A DNA stretch of 64,000 bases, from contig NZ_CP159486.1 in NCBI RefSeq assembly GCF_041902845.1, positions 2,976,001-3,040,000 of the forward strand. The letters run 5' to 3'. The DNA comes from Limibacterium fermenti (GTDB lineage: Bacteria > Bacteroidota > Bacteroidia > Bacteroidales > Dysgonomonadaceae). The position numbers were made by a program, and so were the translations under genes. The notes under the pieces were generated by a model. That model searched no databases. It had not been told where the DNA came from and worked only from the letters and a program-made list of their open reading frames with translations. The stretch's first letter is position 1. Every line of letters starts with the position of its first letter. Positions 51,394-59,688 of the stretch are shown one piece after another.

Positions 51394-53006
51394 ATTCATA
51401 TACTTTCCTTGCCGTACTACTTGTTGTGGCCGGTATCCTATCCGTTCAGGCGCAGCAACCTCCCGTTGCGCCCGCCCCGAAAAAAGTTGTGCAAGACTCC
51501 ACACGGGCAAAGATCGTGGAGTTACGGCAAGCGGATGAATGGTCTAAACGGAAAGATTTCGACGCGCAGATACTCAAAAACAACGTGGTGTTTTATCATG
51601 AAGGGGCTTTCATGTATTGCGACAGCGCCTACATGTATGAAGCGACCAATTCGTTCGAGGCTTTCAGTAATGTGCGGATGGAACAAGGCGATACTCTTTT
51701 CGTTTACGGCGATTACCTGCACTACGACGGCAACACCCGTCTGGCGCGCCTGCGTGACAATGTCCGCATGGAAGACCCGACGGCAACCCTTTTCACCGAC
51801 AGTCTTAACTACGACCGGATGGCAAACCTGGGGTATTATTTCGATGGCGGCATGTTGGTAGACGACGAAAACGAGCTCACTTCCTTTTGGGGGCAATATA
51901 ATCCCGACAGCAAGCAATCGCTCTTCAGCGACAGTGTGAAACTCGTTAATGAGCAATACACCATTTATGCCGACACGCTCAAGTATAACACGATGACCAA
52001 AATAGCCGACATCCTCGGCCCCTCGACCATCGTATCGGATAGCGGATATATCAACACGCAAAAGGGATGGTACAATACGGTGACCAATGACTCGTGGTTG
52101 CTCGACCGCAGCGAAGTACACAGCAACGACACGACGAAAGTACTGATAGGAGATACTATTTTTTATAATCGGGACACGGAGGTCGGCGAAGTCTTCGGCA
52201 ATATGTTTCTCCATGATATCAAACGAAAGATGATTTTACAGGGTGACTACGGGTATTACGAAGGTAAAACGGAATATGCCTTAGCCACCGACTCCGCCTT
52301 CGCGATAGAATACTCGCAGAATGACAGCCTTTATCTGCACGGCGACACCCTTATCCTGCAAACCGATTCGGTCAATCGCAATTTAAAGGCCTATTACGAT
52401 GTGCGGTTTTTCCGTTCGGATCTTCAAGGCGTCTGTGACTCGATGCAGTACATCTCGACGGATTCCATCCTGTATATGTATGGCGATCCGGTCATTTGGA
52501 ACCAGGGAAACCAGATCCTCGGCAATCAGATAAACATTCATTTAAACGACAGCACCATCGACAAAGCGCTTATAAAAGATTTTGCCCTGGCCATACAGGA
52601 GCGGAACGTCGAAGGGCAGTATAACCAACTGACCGGACGCGATATGACGGTTCTTTTCCGCGACAACAACCCCTACCATATATTGGTGGAAGGCAATGCC
52701 GAATCGCTTTATTATCTACTCGAAGAAGACAGTACGATTGTCGGTCTCAACCGCACGGAGAGCGCTTTTCTTTCGATAGACATCGAAAAGAATAAAATAA
52801 AAAAACTGAAACTCTGGTCATCAACCAATGCTACGACGACACCTTTACCGAAGTTGTCTCCCGGGGAAGATCGACTGAAAGGATTCGTATGGCTCCACTA
52901 CCTCAGGCCGTCAGGCCCAACGGATATCTTCCGTAAAAACGAACGGAGCGCCGCAGATAATGCGGTCACCCTTCCGCGCCGTTATCGCCGGGAAGAAGAG
53001 CTTTGA
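51381..53006 (+). CDS. OstA-like (LptA/LptD N-terminal-type) periplasmic protein
   Basis: 541 residues. Signal peptide ending near VQAQQ (residue 26), a Pro-rich linker, then repeated beta-jellyroll turns of the OstA type (FYHEGAFMYCDSAYMY; GDTLFVYGDYLHYDG; DSLNYDRMANLGYYFDGG; DTLKYNTMTKIADILGPS). In the lipopolysaccharide transport system these domains form the periplasmic bridge. It is longer than LptA and lacks the LptD barrel, as is common in Bacteroidota. The gene is co-transcribed with the SurA-like gene. Confidence 0.88.
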   Translation: MDKINSYTFLAVLLVVAGILSVQAQQPPVAPAPKKVVQDSTRAKIVELRQADEWSKRKDFDAQILKNNVVFYHEGAFMYCDSAYMYEATNSFEAFSNVRMEQGDTLFVYGDYLHYDGNTRLARLRDNVRMEDPTATLFTDSLNYDRMANLGYYFDGGMLVDDENELTSFWGQYNPDSKQSLFSDSVKLVNEQYTIYADTLKYNTMTKIADILGPSTIVSDSGYINTQKGWYNTVTNDSWLLDRSEVHSNDTTKVLIGDTIFYNRDTEVGEVFGNMFLHDIKRKMILQGDYGYYEGKTEYALATDSAFAIEYSQNDSLYLHGDTLILQTDSVNRNLKAYYDVRFFRSDLQGVCDSMQYISTDSILYMYGDPVIWNQGNQILGNQINIHLNDSTIDKALIKDFALAIQERNVEGQYNQLTGRDMTVLFRDNNPYHILVEGNAESLYYLLEEDSTIVGLNRTESAFLSIDIEKNKIKKLKLWSSTNATTTPLPKLSPGEDRLKGFVWLHYLRPSGPTDIFRKNERSAADNAVTLPRRYRREEEL

Positions 53007-53090
53007 ATGAAGGATGATGTATGAACTATGAACTATGAGCTATGAAGTATGAACTATGAACTCATAATTCATACATCATACTTCATAATT
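53007..53090. repeat. Heptanucleotide repeat tract upstream of mutL
   Basis: TATGAAC/TATGAGC/TATGAAG units with a 7-base period followed by their complement-like ATTCATA/CATCATA units, so the two halves can also pair as a hairpin. Same family as the tracts in the arg region. Confidence 0.8.
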
Positions 53091-53133
53091 TTTGTGTACA
53101 TTTGTGTTGTTCAAATTAACGGAGATTGTTTCT

Positions 53134-54966
53134 ATGAGTGATATCATCCATCTTCTTCCCGACTCCATCGCGAATCAAATTGCCGCCGGAGAAGTCATAC
53201 AACGCCCGGCTTCGGTGGTAAAAGAATTGGTTGAGAACGCCCTCGATGCCGGCGCCACTCTCATACATATCGCCATAAAAGATGCGGGACGCACACTGAT
53301 TCAGGTTATCGATAACGGCAAAGGCATGTCGGCTACCGACGCGCGTATGGCCTTCGAGCGTCATGCAACGTCCAAAATAAAAAGTGCCGAAGATTTGTTC
53401 GCTTTGCATACAATGGGGTTTCGAGGGGAAGCTTTACCGTCTATCTCTGCCATCGCGCAGGTAGAATTAAAATCGCGCCGGCAGGATGATGAAACGGGCA
53501 CGCTCTTGATAATAGCGGGCTCGAAAGTGGAAAAACAAGAGCCGATATCGTGCGCTGCCGGAACCTCCATTTCGGTCAAGAACATTTTTTATAACGTCCC
53601 TGCCCGCCGCCGGTTTCTGAAATCGAACGAAACCGAACGGCGCAACATCTTCAGCGAAATAGAACGCATCGCTCTTGTCAATCCCGATATCGAGTTTATT
53701 CTTACTGAAAATGATGTACAAACGTTGCATCTGCCGAAGAGCGGATTACGCCAACGTATCGTGCAACTGGAGGGAAAAAACATCAACCCCCAACTGATCG
53801 AAATAAACGAAGAAACTTCTTTGGCTAAAATATACGGGTACGTAGGCAAACCCGAATTTGCCAGGAAAGGCCGCAGCAGCCAATTCTTTTTCGTCAACAA
53901 CCGCTATATCCGCCATCCCTATTTTCACAAAGCCGTATTGTCGGCTTACGAACATTTGATCGCGGCAAACGAAAACCCGCTTTATTTTATCTATTTTGAA
54001 GTCGATCCGTCGGTCATCGATGTCAATATCCATCCGACCAAAACAGAGGTGAAGTTCGAAAATGAGCGGGCTCTTTGGCAAATTCTGATGGTGACCGTTA
54101 AAGAATCGCTCGGGAAGTTCAACGCCGTACCCACCATCGATTTCAACACCGAAGGCGCCGTCGACATACCCGTTTTCGATCCGACGAAATCATCGCCGAT
54201 GCCTAAGGTAAATATCGATCCGAATTACAACCCTTTCCGCTCGCCGCAAGCCAAACATTATTCGCCGAACGCTCCCGTACAGGGATGGGAAGAGTTATAC
54301 AAAGGATTTCAAAACGAAGGGAAAGCGCCGGAGACGATCACGGACGAAATGCAACAACCCGATTTGTCTTTTCACTCAACCGGAGAAGAAAATGGAATTG
54401 TTCTCACTCCCGAACATTATCAATATAAACAACGATACATATTAACCTCGGTCAAATCGGGCTTAATGATCATCGACCAGCATAAAGCCCATGTAAGAAT
54501 ATTATTCGACAAATATATCGAGCAAATAAAAGGGCGGAAAGGAGTTTCGCAACGGGTGCTTTTTCCGGAAGTGATGGAATTGTCGGCAACAGAAGCAGCC
54601 ACCCTCCCGGCCATTATGGACGATCTGGAAGCGCTGGGATTCGAATTAAACAGTCTCGGCAACCATTCTTTTGCCGTGCAAGGCGTTCCCGCCGAAATTG
54701 AGAACCCCGACCCCGGAGCGCTTATCCACTCTATGATTAGTCAAAGCATGCAAACCGGCAGTGATGTAAAATCAGACATACAGGAATCTATCGCGCTTTC
54801 ATTGGCGAAACTCACGGCCATTCCTTACGGAAGGACGCTTTCTATCGAAGAGATGCTGTTAATGGTGAATCAACTCTTCGCTTGCCAGATACCCAGTTAC
54901 ACGCCCGACGGGCAAACCATCCTTACGGTACTATCCGACTCCGAGATCGATAAAAAATTGAAATAA
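53134..54966 (+). CDS. mutL: DNA mismatch repair protein MutL
   Basis: 610 residues from ATG 53134 (MSDIIHLLPDSIANQIAAGE), the canonical MutL N-terminus; an upstream in-frame start would add 14 residues. GHKL ATPase motifs: ELVENALDAG, DNGKGM, ERHATSKI and GFRGEALPSISA; then the second domain (VDVNIHPTKTEVKF) and the C-terminal dimerisation domain (IDQHKAHVRILFD). It couples MutS mismatch recognition to strand removal. The usual endonuclease motif DQHA(x)2E(x)4E reads DQHKAHVRILFD, so the nicking site appears altered. A promoter core TACATTTG lies at 53097-53104. Confidence 0.94.
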   Translation: MSDIIHLLPDSIANQIAAGEVIQRPASVVKELVENALDAGATLIHIAIKDAGRTLIQVIDNGKGMSATDARMAFERHATSKIKSAEDLFALHTMGFRGEALPSISAIAQVELKSRRQDDETGTLLIIAGSKVEKQEPISCAAGTSISVKNIFYNVPARRRFLKSNETERRNIFSEIERIALVNPDIEFILTENDVQTLHLPKSGLRQRIVQLEGKNINPQLIEINEETSLAKIYGYVGKPEFARKGRSSQFFFVNNRYIRHPYFHKAVLSAYEHLIAANENPLYFIYFEVDPSVIDVNIHPTKTEVKFENERALWQILMVTVKESLGKFNAVPTIDFNTEGAVDIPVFDPTKSSPMPKVNIDPNYNPFRSPQAKHYSPNAPVQGWEELYKGFQNEGKAPETITDEMQQPDLSFHSTGEENGIVLTPEHYQYKQRYILTSVKSGLMIIDQHKAHVRILFDKYIEQIKGRKGVSQRVLFPEVMELSATEAATLPAIMDDLEALGFELNSLGNHSFAVQGVPAEIENPDPGALIHSMISQSMQTGSDVKSDIQESIALSLAKLTAIPYGRTLSIEEMLLMVNQLFACQIPSYTPDGQTILTVLSDSEIDKKLK

Positions 54967-54976
54967 AGCAACGCGT

Positions 54977-55942
54977 ATGAAATATAACTATTGCGGCAAA
55001 AGCGGGTTACAACTTCCGAGCATTTCATTGGGATTGTGGCATAATTTCGGACATGCAGCCGATTATGACACGGCTAAACAGATTATCACCTATGCCTTTG
55101 AGCAGGGGATTACGCATTTCGACTTGGCCAACAATTACGGGCCTCCTTCGGGTGCGGCCGAAACAAATTTCGGGAAAATATGGAAAGAAACCCTGGGCTC
55201 TCATCGCCATCAGCTCATTATCTCTTCGAAAGCCGGCCATCGGGCATGGGACGGGCCTTACGGCGACGGCTCTTCGAGAAAGTCGTTAATGGCGAGTATC
55301 GACCTGAGCCTGAAACGTACGGGGTTGGAATATTTCGACATCTTTTATTCCCATCGGTATGACTCGTCTACTACGGTGGAAGAAACCATGCAGGCTTTGG
55401 TCGACATTGTCCGCAGCGGAAAAGCATTATACATAGGATTGTCGAAATATCCTCCTTCCACGGCACGAAAAGCGATGCAATATCTCGCCGATCGCGATGT
55501 CCCCTGCCTGATTATTCAGGATAAATACAATATGCTTCATCGAAAACCCGAGAAAGAACTGTTGCCTCTCTGTGAAGAATCCGGCTGTGGATTTATCGCC
55601 TTTTCGCCGTTGGCACAAGGCATTCTTACCGATAAATACCTGAATGGCATCCCCGAACATTCGCGCGCCGCAGACCCGGACGGCTTTCTTAAGAAAGAGC
55701 AAGTGACCGAAGAATGGATTTCAAAAGTGAAGAGGTTAGAAAAAATCGCGGCACAACGCGGACAAACCATCGCCCAAACAGCTCTTGCTTGGATTTTGAG
55801 GGACGAGCGCGTCACCTCCCTGATTATCGGGGCGCGTGACACCCGTCAATTAAAAGACAATTTAAAAGCATTGGAGCGCGACTCTTTTTCTCCCAAAGAA
55901 TTAGCGGAAATAGATACTATTTTCGGGGAAACGCCGTTATAA
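54977..55942 (+). CDS. Aldo/keto reductase (YghZ-like)
   Basis: 321 residues. Catalytic tetrad visible as D49 and Y54 (THFDLANNYGPP), K85 (ISSKAG) and H126 (FYSHRYD). The GAAETNFG and WDGPYGDGSSRKSL stretches resemble the YghZ/voltage-gated-channel-beta-like group that reduces aldehydes such as L-glyceraldehyde 3-phosphate or methylglyoxal with NADPH. Encoded 10 bases after mutL, probably by co-transcription rather than functional link. Confidence 0.9.
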   Translation: MKYNYCGKSGLQLPSISLGLWHNFGHAADYDTAKQIITYAFEQGITHFDLANNYGPPSGAAETNFGKIWKETLGSHRHQLIISSKAGHRAWDGPYGDGSSRKSLMASIDLSLKRTGLEYFDIFYSHRYDSSTTVEETMQALVDIVRSGKALYIGLSKYPPSTARKAMQYLADRDVPCLIIQDKYNMLHRKPEKELLPLCEESGCGFIAFSPLAQGILTDKYLNGIPEHSRAADPDGFLKKEQVTEEWISKVKRLEKIAAQRGQTIAQTALAWILRDERVTSLIIGARDTRQLKDNLKALERDSFSPKELAEIDTIFGETPL

Positions 55943-55947
55943 TTCTT

Positions 55948-56400
55948 ATGAAAAGAAGAATAACCGGTGTTTGTGCCGTTTTACTCCTATCCGTGCTCTC
56001 ATGCGGCGAGGAAGCCCCTCTTCAAACCGTGCCCTTCGCGCAGGTATATCTCCGTATCGATTTGAACGGATTAGACTTTGATTTGGCCGCTCCGCTTGCC
56101 CACAAGATATTTACGACTCCGAGGACGGCACAAGATAAATTAGGTTTCGCCGGACTAATGGTTGTTCGGAATGAGAAGGGAGATAATCTCTTTGCTTACG
56201 ACCTTGCATGCCCTTACGAAGATAGTAAAAGCGCTCTCCTCAAGCCCTCCGGCGACGGAAAAGCCATGTGTCCTACCTGTGGTAGCGTGTTCGTAACCAT
56301 GTATGGATTGGGATCGGTCGAGTCCGGCCCGGCAAAGGAGCCTTTGCAACGATACACGGTCGTTCCGGGTTCATCGGGTGAATATATCATCCGGAATTAA
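55948..56400 (+). CDS. Rieske-like lipoprotein with altered cluster ligands
   Basis: 150 residues. Lipobox SVLSC (Cys19). The C-terminal half has the Rieske outline: ACPYE, MCPTCGSVF, MYGLGSVESGPAKEPLQRY (the usual G-x-V-x-x-G-P-A-x-x-P-L-x-x-Y). Canonical Rieske proteins use C-x-H and C-x-x-H; here the segments are C88-P-Y-E and C108-P-T-C111, with no His ligands. It could bind a different metal (Zn or Fe on three Cys), a different cluster, or none. It follows the aldo/keto reductase by 5 bases. Confidence 0.8.
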   Translation: MKRRITGVCAVLLLSVLSCGEEAPLQTVPFAQVYLRIDLNGLDFDLAAPLAHKIFTTPRTAQDKLGFAGLMVVRNEKGDNLFAYDLACPYEDSKSALLKPSGDGKAMCPTCGSVFVTMYGLGSVESGPAKEPLQRYTVVPGSSGEYIIRN

Positions 56401-56526
56401 ACAGGTGCAGACAAGCCGAAAGATACACGTCACGGTAAAATAGACGGCATAAAAGATAAATCAGAAGAAAAGAGTTCCGGTTTTTAATAAAAACGTTGTG
56501 TAGCCGCGAAATATTTGTCAAAACAC

Positions 56527-56599
56527 TTTGATAAATGCAGAAACATTTTTACATTTGCAGTCGCAAAAATAAACGGGCTCTCGCGTGAGCCGTTTTTAT
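56527..56599 (+). promoter_or_regulatory. Promoter and leader hairpin ahead of the tRNA-Gly repeats
   Basis: TTTG (56527-56530), 19-base spacer and TACATTTG (56550-56557) form one of the best promoter matches in the window. About 15 bases downstream an ACGG-CTC/GAG-CCGT hairpin followed by TTTTTATC (about 56572-56599) looks like an intrinsic terminator, yet it sits between the promoter and the tRNA array. Alternatively it ends the preceding operon, or is removed as a tRNA 5' leader. Confidence 0.65.
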
Positions 56600-56602
56600 C
56601 TT

Positions 56603-56905
56603 GCGGAAGTAGCTCAGTTGGTAGGGCACGACCTTGCCCCAAAAGAATTATGAACGACCTTGGCAAGAATCGGACTATCGATAAAGAAACGTTGAGGAAT
56701 TTAGCGGAAGTAGCTCAGTTGATAGAGCACGACCTTGCCCCAAAAGGATTATGAACGACCTTGGCAAGAATCGGACTATCGATAAAGAAACGTTGAGGAA
56801 TTTAGCGGAAGTAGCTCAGTTGATAGAGCACGACCTTGCCCCAAAAGGATTATGAACGACCTTGGCAAGAATCGGACTATCGATAGAGAAACGTTGAGGA
56901 ATTTT
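56603..56905 (+). repeat. Three tandem 101-bp units each holding the 5' half of tRNA-Gly
   Basis: Units begin at 56603, 56704 and 56805, and the intact tRNA-Gly begins at 56906, exactly 101 bases apart. Each unit contains the tRNA-Gly acceptor 5' strand, D-arm and anticodon 5' strand (about 36 bases, to CTTGCC) and then 65 unrelated bases; the T-arm and 3' half are missing, so none can fold as tRNA. Unit 1 differs from 2 and 3 by a few bases. A second ACGACCTTG copy occurs inside each unit. The units also contain a 34-codon open frame whose stop and next start overlap as ATGA. Confidence 0.9.
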
Positions 56906-56978
<73 letters not shown>

Positions 56979-56986
56979 CAAGGTAC

Positions 56987-57073
56987 GCTCGGATGGTGGA
57001 ATGGTAGACACGCAAGACTTAAAATCTTGTGACCATTACGGTTGTGCGGGTTCAAGTCCCGCTCCGAGTACCA
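56987..57073 (+). tRNA. tRNA-Leu (UAA)
   Basis: 87 bases including a long variable arm, as in type-II tRNAs. Acceptor GCTCGGA/TCCGAGT (terminal G-U), anticodon loop ACTTAAAAT with anticodon TAA, T-arm GCGGG-TTCAAGT-CCCGC, and CCA is encoded. It starts 8 bases after tRNA-Gly, so both probably come from one transcript. Confidence 0.95.
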
Positions 57074-57079
57074 TCAATA

Positions 57080-57120
57080 AAGCCCGTTAGTTTATACATA
57101 ACTAATTGGCTTTTATTTTT
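57080..57120 (+). terminator. Terminator of the tRNA operon
   Basis: AAGCC..TTAGTT (57080-57092) pairs with AACTAA..GGCTT (57100-57112), followed by TTATTTTTT. Confidence 0.75.
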
Positions 57121-57360
57121 TATCACTTGCACAACATTTACACAATATCCATTGAAGGTAAAACACCGCCTCCCCACAAATTCGGGGAATGAGGAATAGT
57201 CTGTAACTCTTTCTTTCATTTTCAGCGAGCGCAAGATTGCGCTCAGACTGATAGTCAGGTAACCGTATTTATGCCATATCGCAGAAATGCGATATTCAAT
57301 CCGGTATTGATTAAAAAAGGAATAACCATTGAACAAAATATTAATTTTCCCGTTCAATAA
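57121..57360. other. Intergenic region after the tRNA genes
   Basis: About 240 bases. It contains several local palindromes (GCGAGCGCAAGATTGCGCTC at about 57225; TATCGCAGAAATGCGATA at about 57275). The minus strand has an open frame across it that overlaps the tRNA and terminator, and I do not believe it. The 3' flank of a tRNA-Leu is a common integration site, but no integrase is recognisable. Confidence 0.35.
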
Positions 57361-57390
57361 TTGTACTATTACAAATATATTGTACATTTG
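57361..57390 (+). promoter_or_regulatory. Promoter of the small two-gene module
   Basis: TTG (57361-57363), 19-base spacer, TACATTTG (57383-57390), 25 bases ahead of the 56-residue gene. Confidence 0.65.
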
Positions 57391-57415
57391 TAGCTACAGA
57401 TTAAAACAATAAAAA

Positions 57416-57586
57416 ATGACAATCAGGGGAACTTTAAAAAACAGAAAGAACTCACGGAAGGAAGTTGTCAAGAAAGATAGCAATGTAAAGTTGACACCTA
57501 AGGGAAATAAACTTATTGAGTTTACACGGGTATCTGATGAAGAACGTAAGAGATTAAGAATCGATGCATACGAATATATTCTCTAA
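57416..57586 (+). CDS. Small basic protein of unknown function
   Basis: 56 residues beginning MTIRGTLKNRKNSRKEVVKK and ending RLRIDAYEYIL. It is strongly charged, with no hydrophobic segment. It has a good promoter and its 3' end overlaps the start of the next frame by 23 bases. The layout, a very small charged protein upstream of and overlapping a larger one, recalls toxin-antitoxin operons, but I recognise neither family. Confidence 0.6.
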   Translation: MTIRGTLKNRKNSRKEVVKKDSNVKLTPKGNKLIEFTRVSDEERKRLRIDAYEYIL

Positions 57587-58145
57587 CGGTTATGAATATA
57601 AATTCATCACTAAAATAAATTCAGGCGCGAATCAACCCGTGCCTGAATTGTTATATACCTTTTTCTCATCAAAGACCCATAAAACATATTACGTTCACGT
57701 ATAGGAATATCCCAACCATTTCTATGGGGTTAAATTCCATTTGAAGGATCATAAGAAGAACCCTCACAAATACAATATTCAAACAAACTACCATGAAGCG
57801 CGGCCGGTTATCTATACTTGCATAAAAATCATGCTTGATATCAATGCGAAAGATAATTGCTCGTCTTTTGGCTTCATTGGCTCAAACACCATATTCTCGA
57901 TAGAGTTCGATGATAGTCATCAAGAACATTTTAAGCCGGTAGACGAACCAAAATGTAAAACCAAACGGTACCGCGTTTATAAACGGATCATGCTTACATT
58001 CTTCAAAGGAACCACGTTTGAGCATATATATAACGAAGAAACAAGTGCATACATGATGGTGCGCCGTACAGAGTTAGAGAAAAACAGTAATTTAATCAAT
58101 GAAATTGCGGCTTATTTCTCTGATAATTATACAAATTTTGATTGA
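57564..58145 (+). pseudogene. Unknown protein interrupted by an amber stop
   Basis: From ATG 57564 the frame reads MHTNIFSNGYEYKFITKINS and continues to YYVHV, then meets TAG at 57702-57704 (codon 47), and resumes EYPNHFYGVKFHLKDHKK through to 58145. With the stop read as an amino acid the product would be 193 residues with consistent composition on both sides, so I treat it as one gene with a nonsense change. The part after the stop could restart at Met 57741. No family recognised; it is preceded by and overlaps the 56-residue gene. Confidence 0.6.
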
Positions 58146-58245
58146 ATTTCGGACTAATCCTAAATAAACTACAACGCTTATGCAGCGTTTTTCATTTTTT
58201 TCATCTATGTAAATAATATGCATCTTTTAAAGCATAGCCAAATAT

Positions 58246-58277
58246 TTTGGCCTCATTAAAACATATAGGTATATTTG
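58246..58277 (+). promoter_or_regulatory. Promoter of the 195-residue lipoprotein gene
   Basis: TTTG (58246-58249), 20-base spacer, TATATTTG (58270-58277), 33 bases before the ATG at 58310. Confidence 0.7.
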
Positions 58278-58309
58278 CAGAATATTTATTTCATGAAAAA
58301 AGAAATGAA

Positions 58310-58897
58310 ATGAAAACAAAAATATTTTTCAGGATATTGGTATTATTCCTTGGCACAATCAACTTTGTTAGTTGTAATGATGATAAAAGTGATATGTGGT
58401 ATGACAGTATGCCCGATGGCGGTCCATTCTATACCGGCAATGTCATGAGATTTTTCTATGTCGATGAAGATGGCAATGATTTGATTAATCCGGAGGACCT
58501 CACTACATTACCTGTTAGTAGTAGAGAGCGTTTGAATTCACAACCCGTTATAGAAGCATATGACTATCGTCAAGAGTATAATGACGAACTGAATAAAGTT
58601 TCATTCAATAAAGAAAAAGGATTACATGAGTTCTTTACGTATGCTTTAGGTGATTCGAGACAAAGTAGTTATACCTTTTATGTATATCATAACGGCGTTG
58701 CAGATAAGATGGATCTAACCTTTCAATATCAGAATCATAAAGTTGACGGCGGGCTTTATTATGCCAGCCGTAATATTACATGGAACGTAAATGATATAGA
58801 AGTTTATAATGAAAATAAACCGAATCCTTCGGTGACAAAATATGTTTATTTAGTAAAAAAATCGGACGGTACGACCGAAGTTGTTATCGATAAATAA
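58310..58897 (+). CDS. Lipoprotein of unknown function
   Basis: 195 residues from ATG 58310 (MKTKIFFRILVLFLGTINFVSC), chosen because it begins the lipoprotein signal and follows a strong promoter; the frame is open further upstream but runs over that promoter. The mature part is beta-rich and acidic (MRFFYVDEDGNDLINPEDL; SYTFYVYHNGVADKMDLTFQY). No catalytic motif or family recognised. It is a single-gene unit followed by the 21-bp array. Confidence 0.7.
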   Translation: MKTKIFFRILVLFLGTINFVSCNDDKSDMWYDSMPDGGPFYTGNVMRFFYVDEDGNDLINPEDLTTLPVSSRERLNSQPVIEAYDYRQEYNDELNKVSFNKEKGLHEFFTYALGDSRQSSYTFYVYHNGVADKMDLTFQYQNHKVDGGLYYASRNITWNVNDIEVYNENKPNPSVTKYVYLVKKSDGTTEVVIDK

Positions 58898-59043
58898 AAT
58901 GAACCGTTATTATAGGATATAACTTCAAAATTACAAGTTGATCATCCTAAAGCAGAATCAGTATTCACAGCCCAAGTCATAGAAACAAGGAGACAATAAG
59001 GTATTATGGAGCGGAAGCTTATCCGATCCGCAGGAAAAGTCCT
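58898..59043. other. Short intergenic lead-in to the 21-bp array
   Basis: No gene or terminator recognised. Confidence 0.3.
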
Positions 59044-59414
59044 ATTTTTCGTACACCGGGCGATAAAAATCGAAGACAAAATACTTTTTTTCGCTCATCT
59101 TCTGCTATTTTTCATTCTTCAAGCGATATTTTTCGTTTAATCGAGTCCATTTTTCATTTGGAACACCTCATTTTTCATAGGGAATACTTTATTTTTCGTT
59201 TGCCAATAACCATACATCATTTTCAACATTACGGAGTTCGATCAAAAAAGGGCCGGAAACGTTCTCTAAAGCCTTTGGTTCGTTTCATAAACCGTATGAT
59301 TCGTTTATTATGCGACAGGATTCGTTTGAGGAAAGATATTTTTCGTTCGTCAAGCATCATTTTTCGTTGGGAACAGGCTGTTTTTCGTTGGGAATCCCCT
59401 GTTTTTAAAGGAGA
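59044..59414. repeat. Degenerate array with an exact 21-bp period, about 17-18 units
   Basis: The landmark ATTTTTCG (or ATTTTTCA, GATTCG) recurs every 21 bases: starts at 59044, 59065, 59086, 59107, 59128, 59149, 59170, 59191, then, after a blurred stretch of exactly four periods, with its CG at 59281, 59302, 59323, 59344, 59365, 59386 and a last AA variant at 59407. Typical unit: ATTTTTCGTTGGGAACAGGCT. 21 bp is two helical turns and also seven codons, which is why a long frame stays open across it. Confidence 0.88.
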
Positions 59415-59586
59415 AAATCCTTTTTAGGGGTTGACTTATACCCTATAAAAGGCTAAACAGCCCTTCTTTCGTCCGGAAACATCTTATGTTCAACCATCGA
59501 AGGCATTCCTTCGAATGATTTTGCCCACGGTTAGGATAAATTTCGTTAAAATCCGCCCTCACGTTGCAATTTTTTACGGAAAATGA

Positions 59587-59616
59587 TTTGCATATTAAAA
59601 ATAACCTCTACCTTTG
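59587..59616 (+). promoter_or_regulatory. Promoter of the 226-residue gene
   Basis: TTTG (59587-59590), 18-base spacer, TACCTTTG (59609-59616). Confidence 0.7.
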
Positions 59617-59688
59617 CAGGGTAAACACAAGTATAAAACAATAGTACCTACTACTTTCGCTCTAGTATCTACTGCAAAATTTTTTAAG

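Noticed and set aside
56515..56754. 79-codon plus-strand frame across the tRNA region
   Set aside because: It combines the promoter-leader hairpin with a translated tRNA half; the AEVAQLIEH stretch is a familiar artefact of tRNA genes.
57052..57387. 111-codon minus-strand frame after tRNA-Leu, possibly an integrase relic
   Set aside because: It overlaps the tRNA 3' end and the terminator and shows no recombinase motif.
59158..59427. 89-codon plus-strand frame with a heptapeptide repeat
   Set aside because: It is the 21-bp array read in frame (21 bases equal seven codons); no start context or promoter, and composition follows the DNA repeat.
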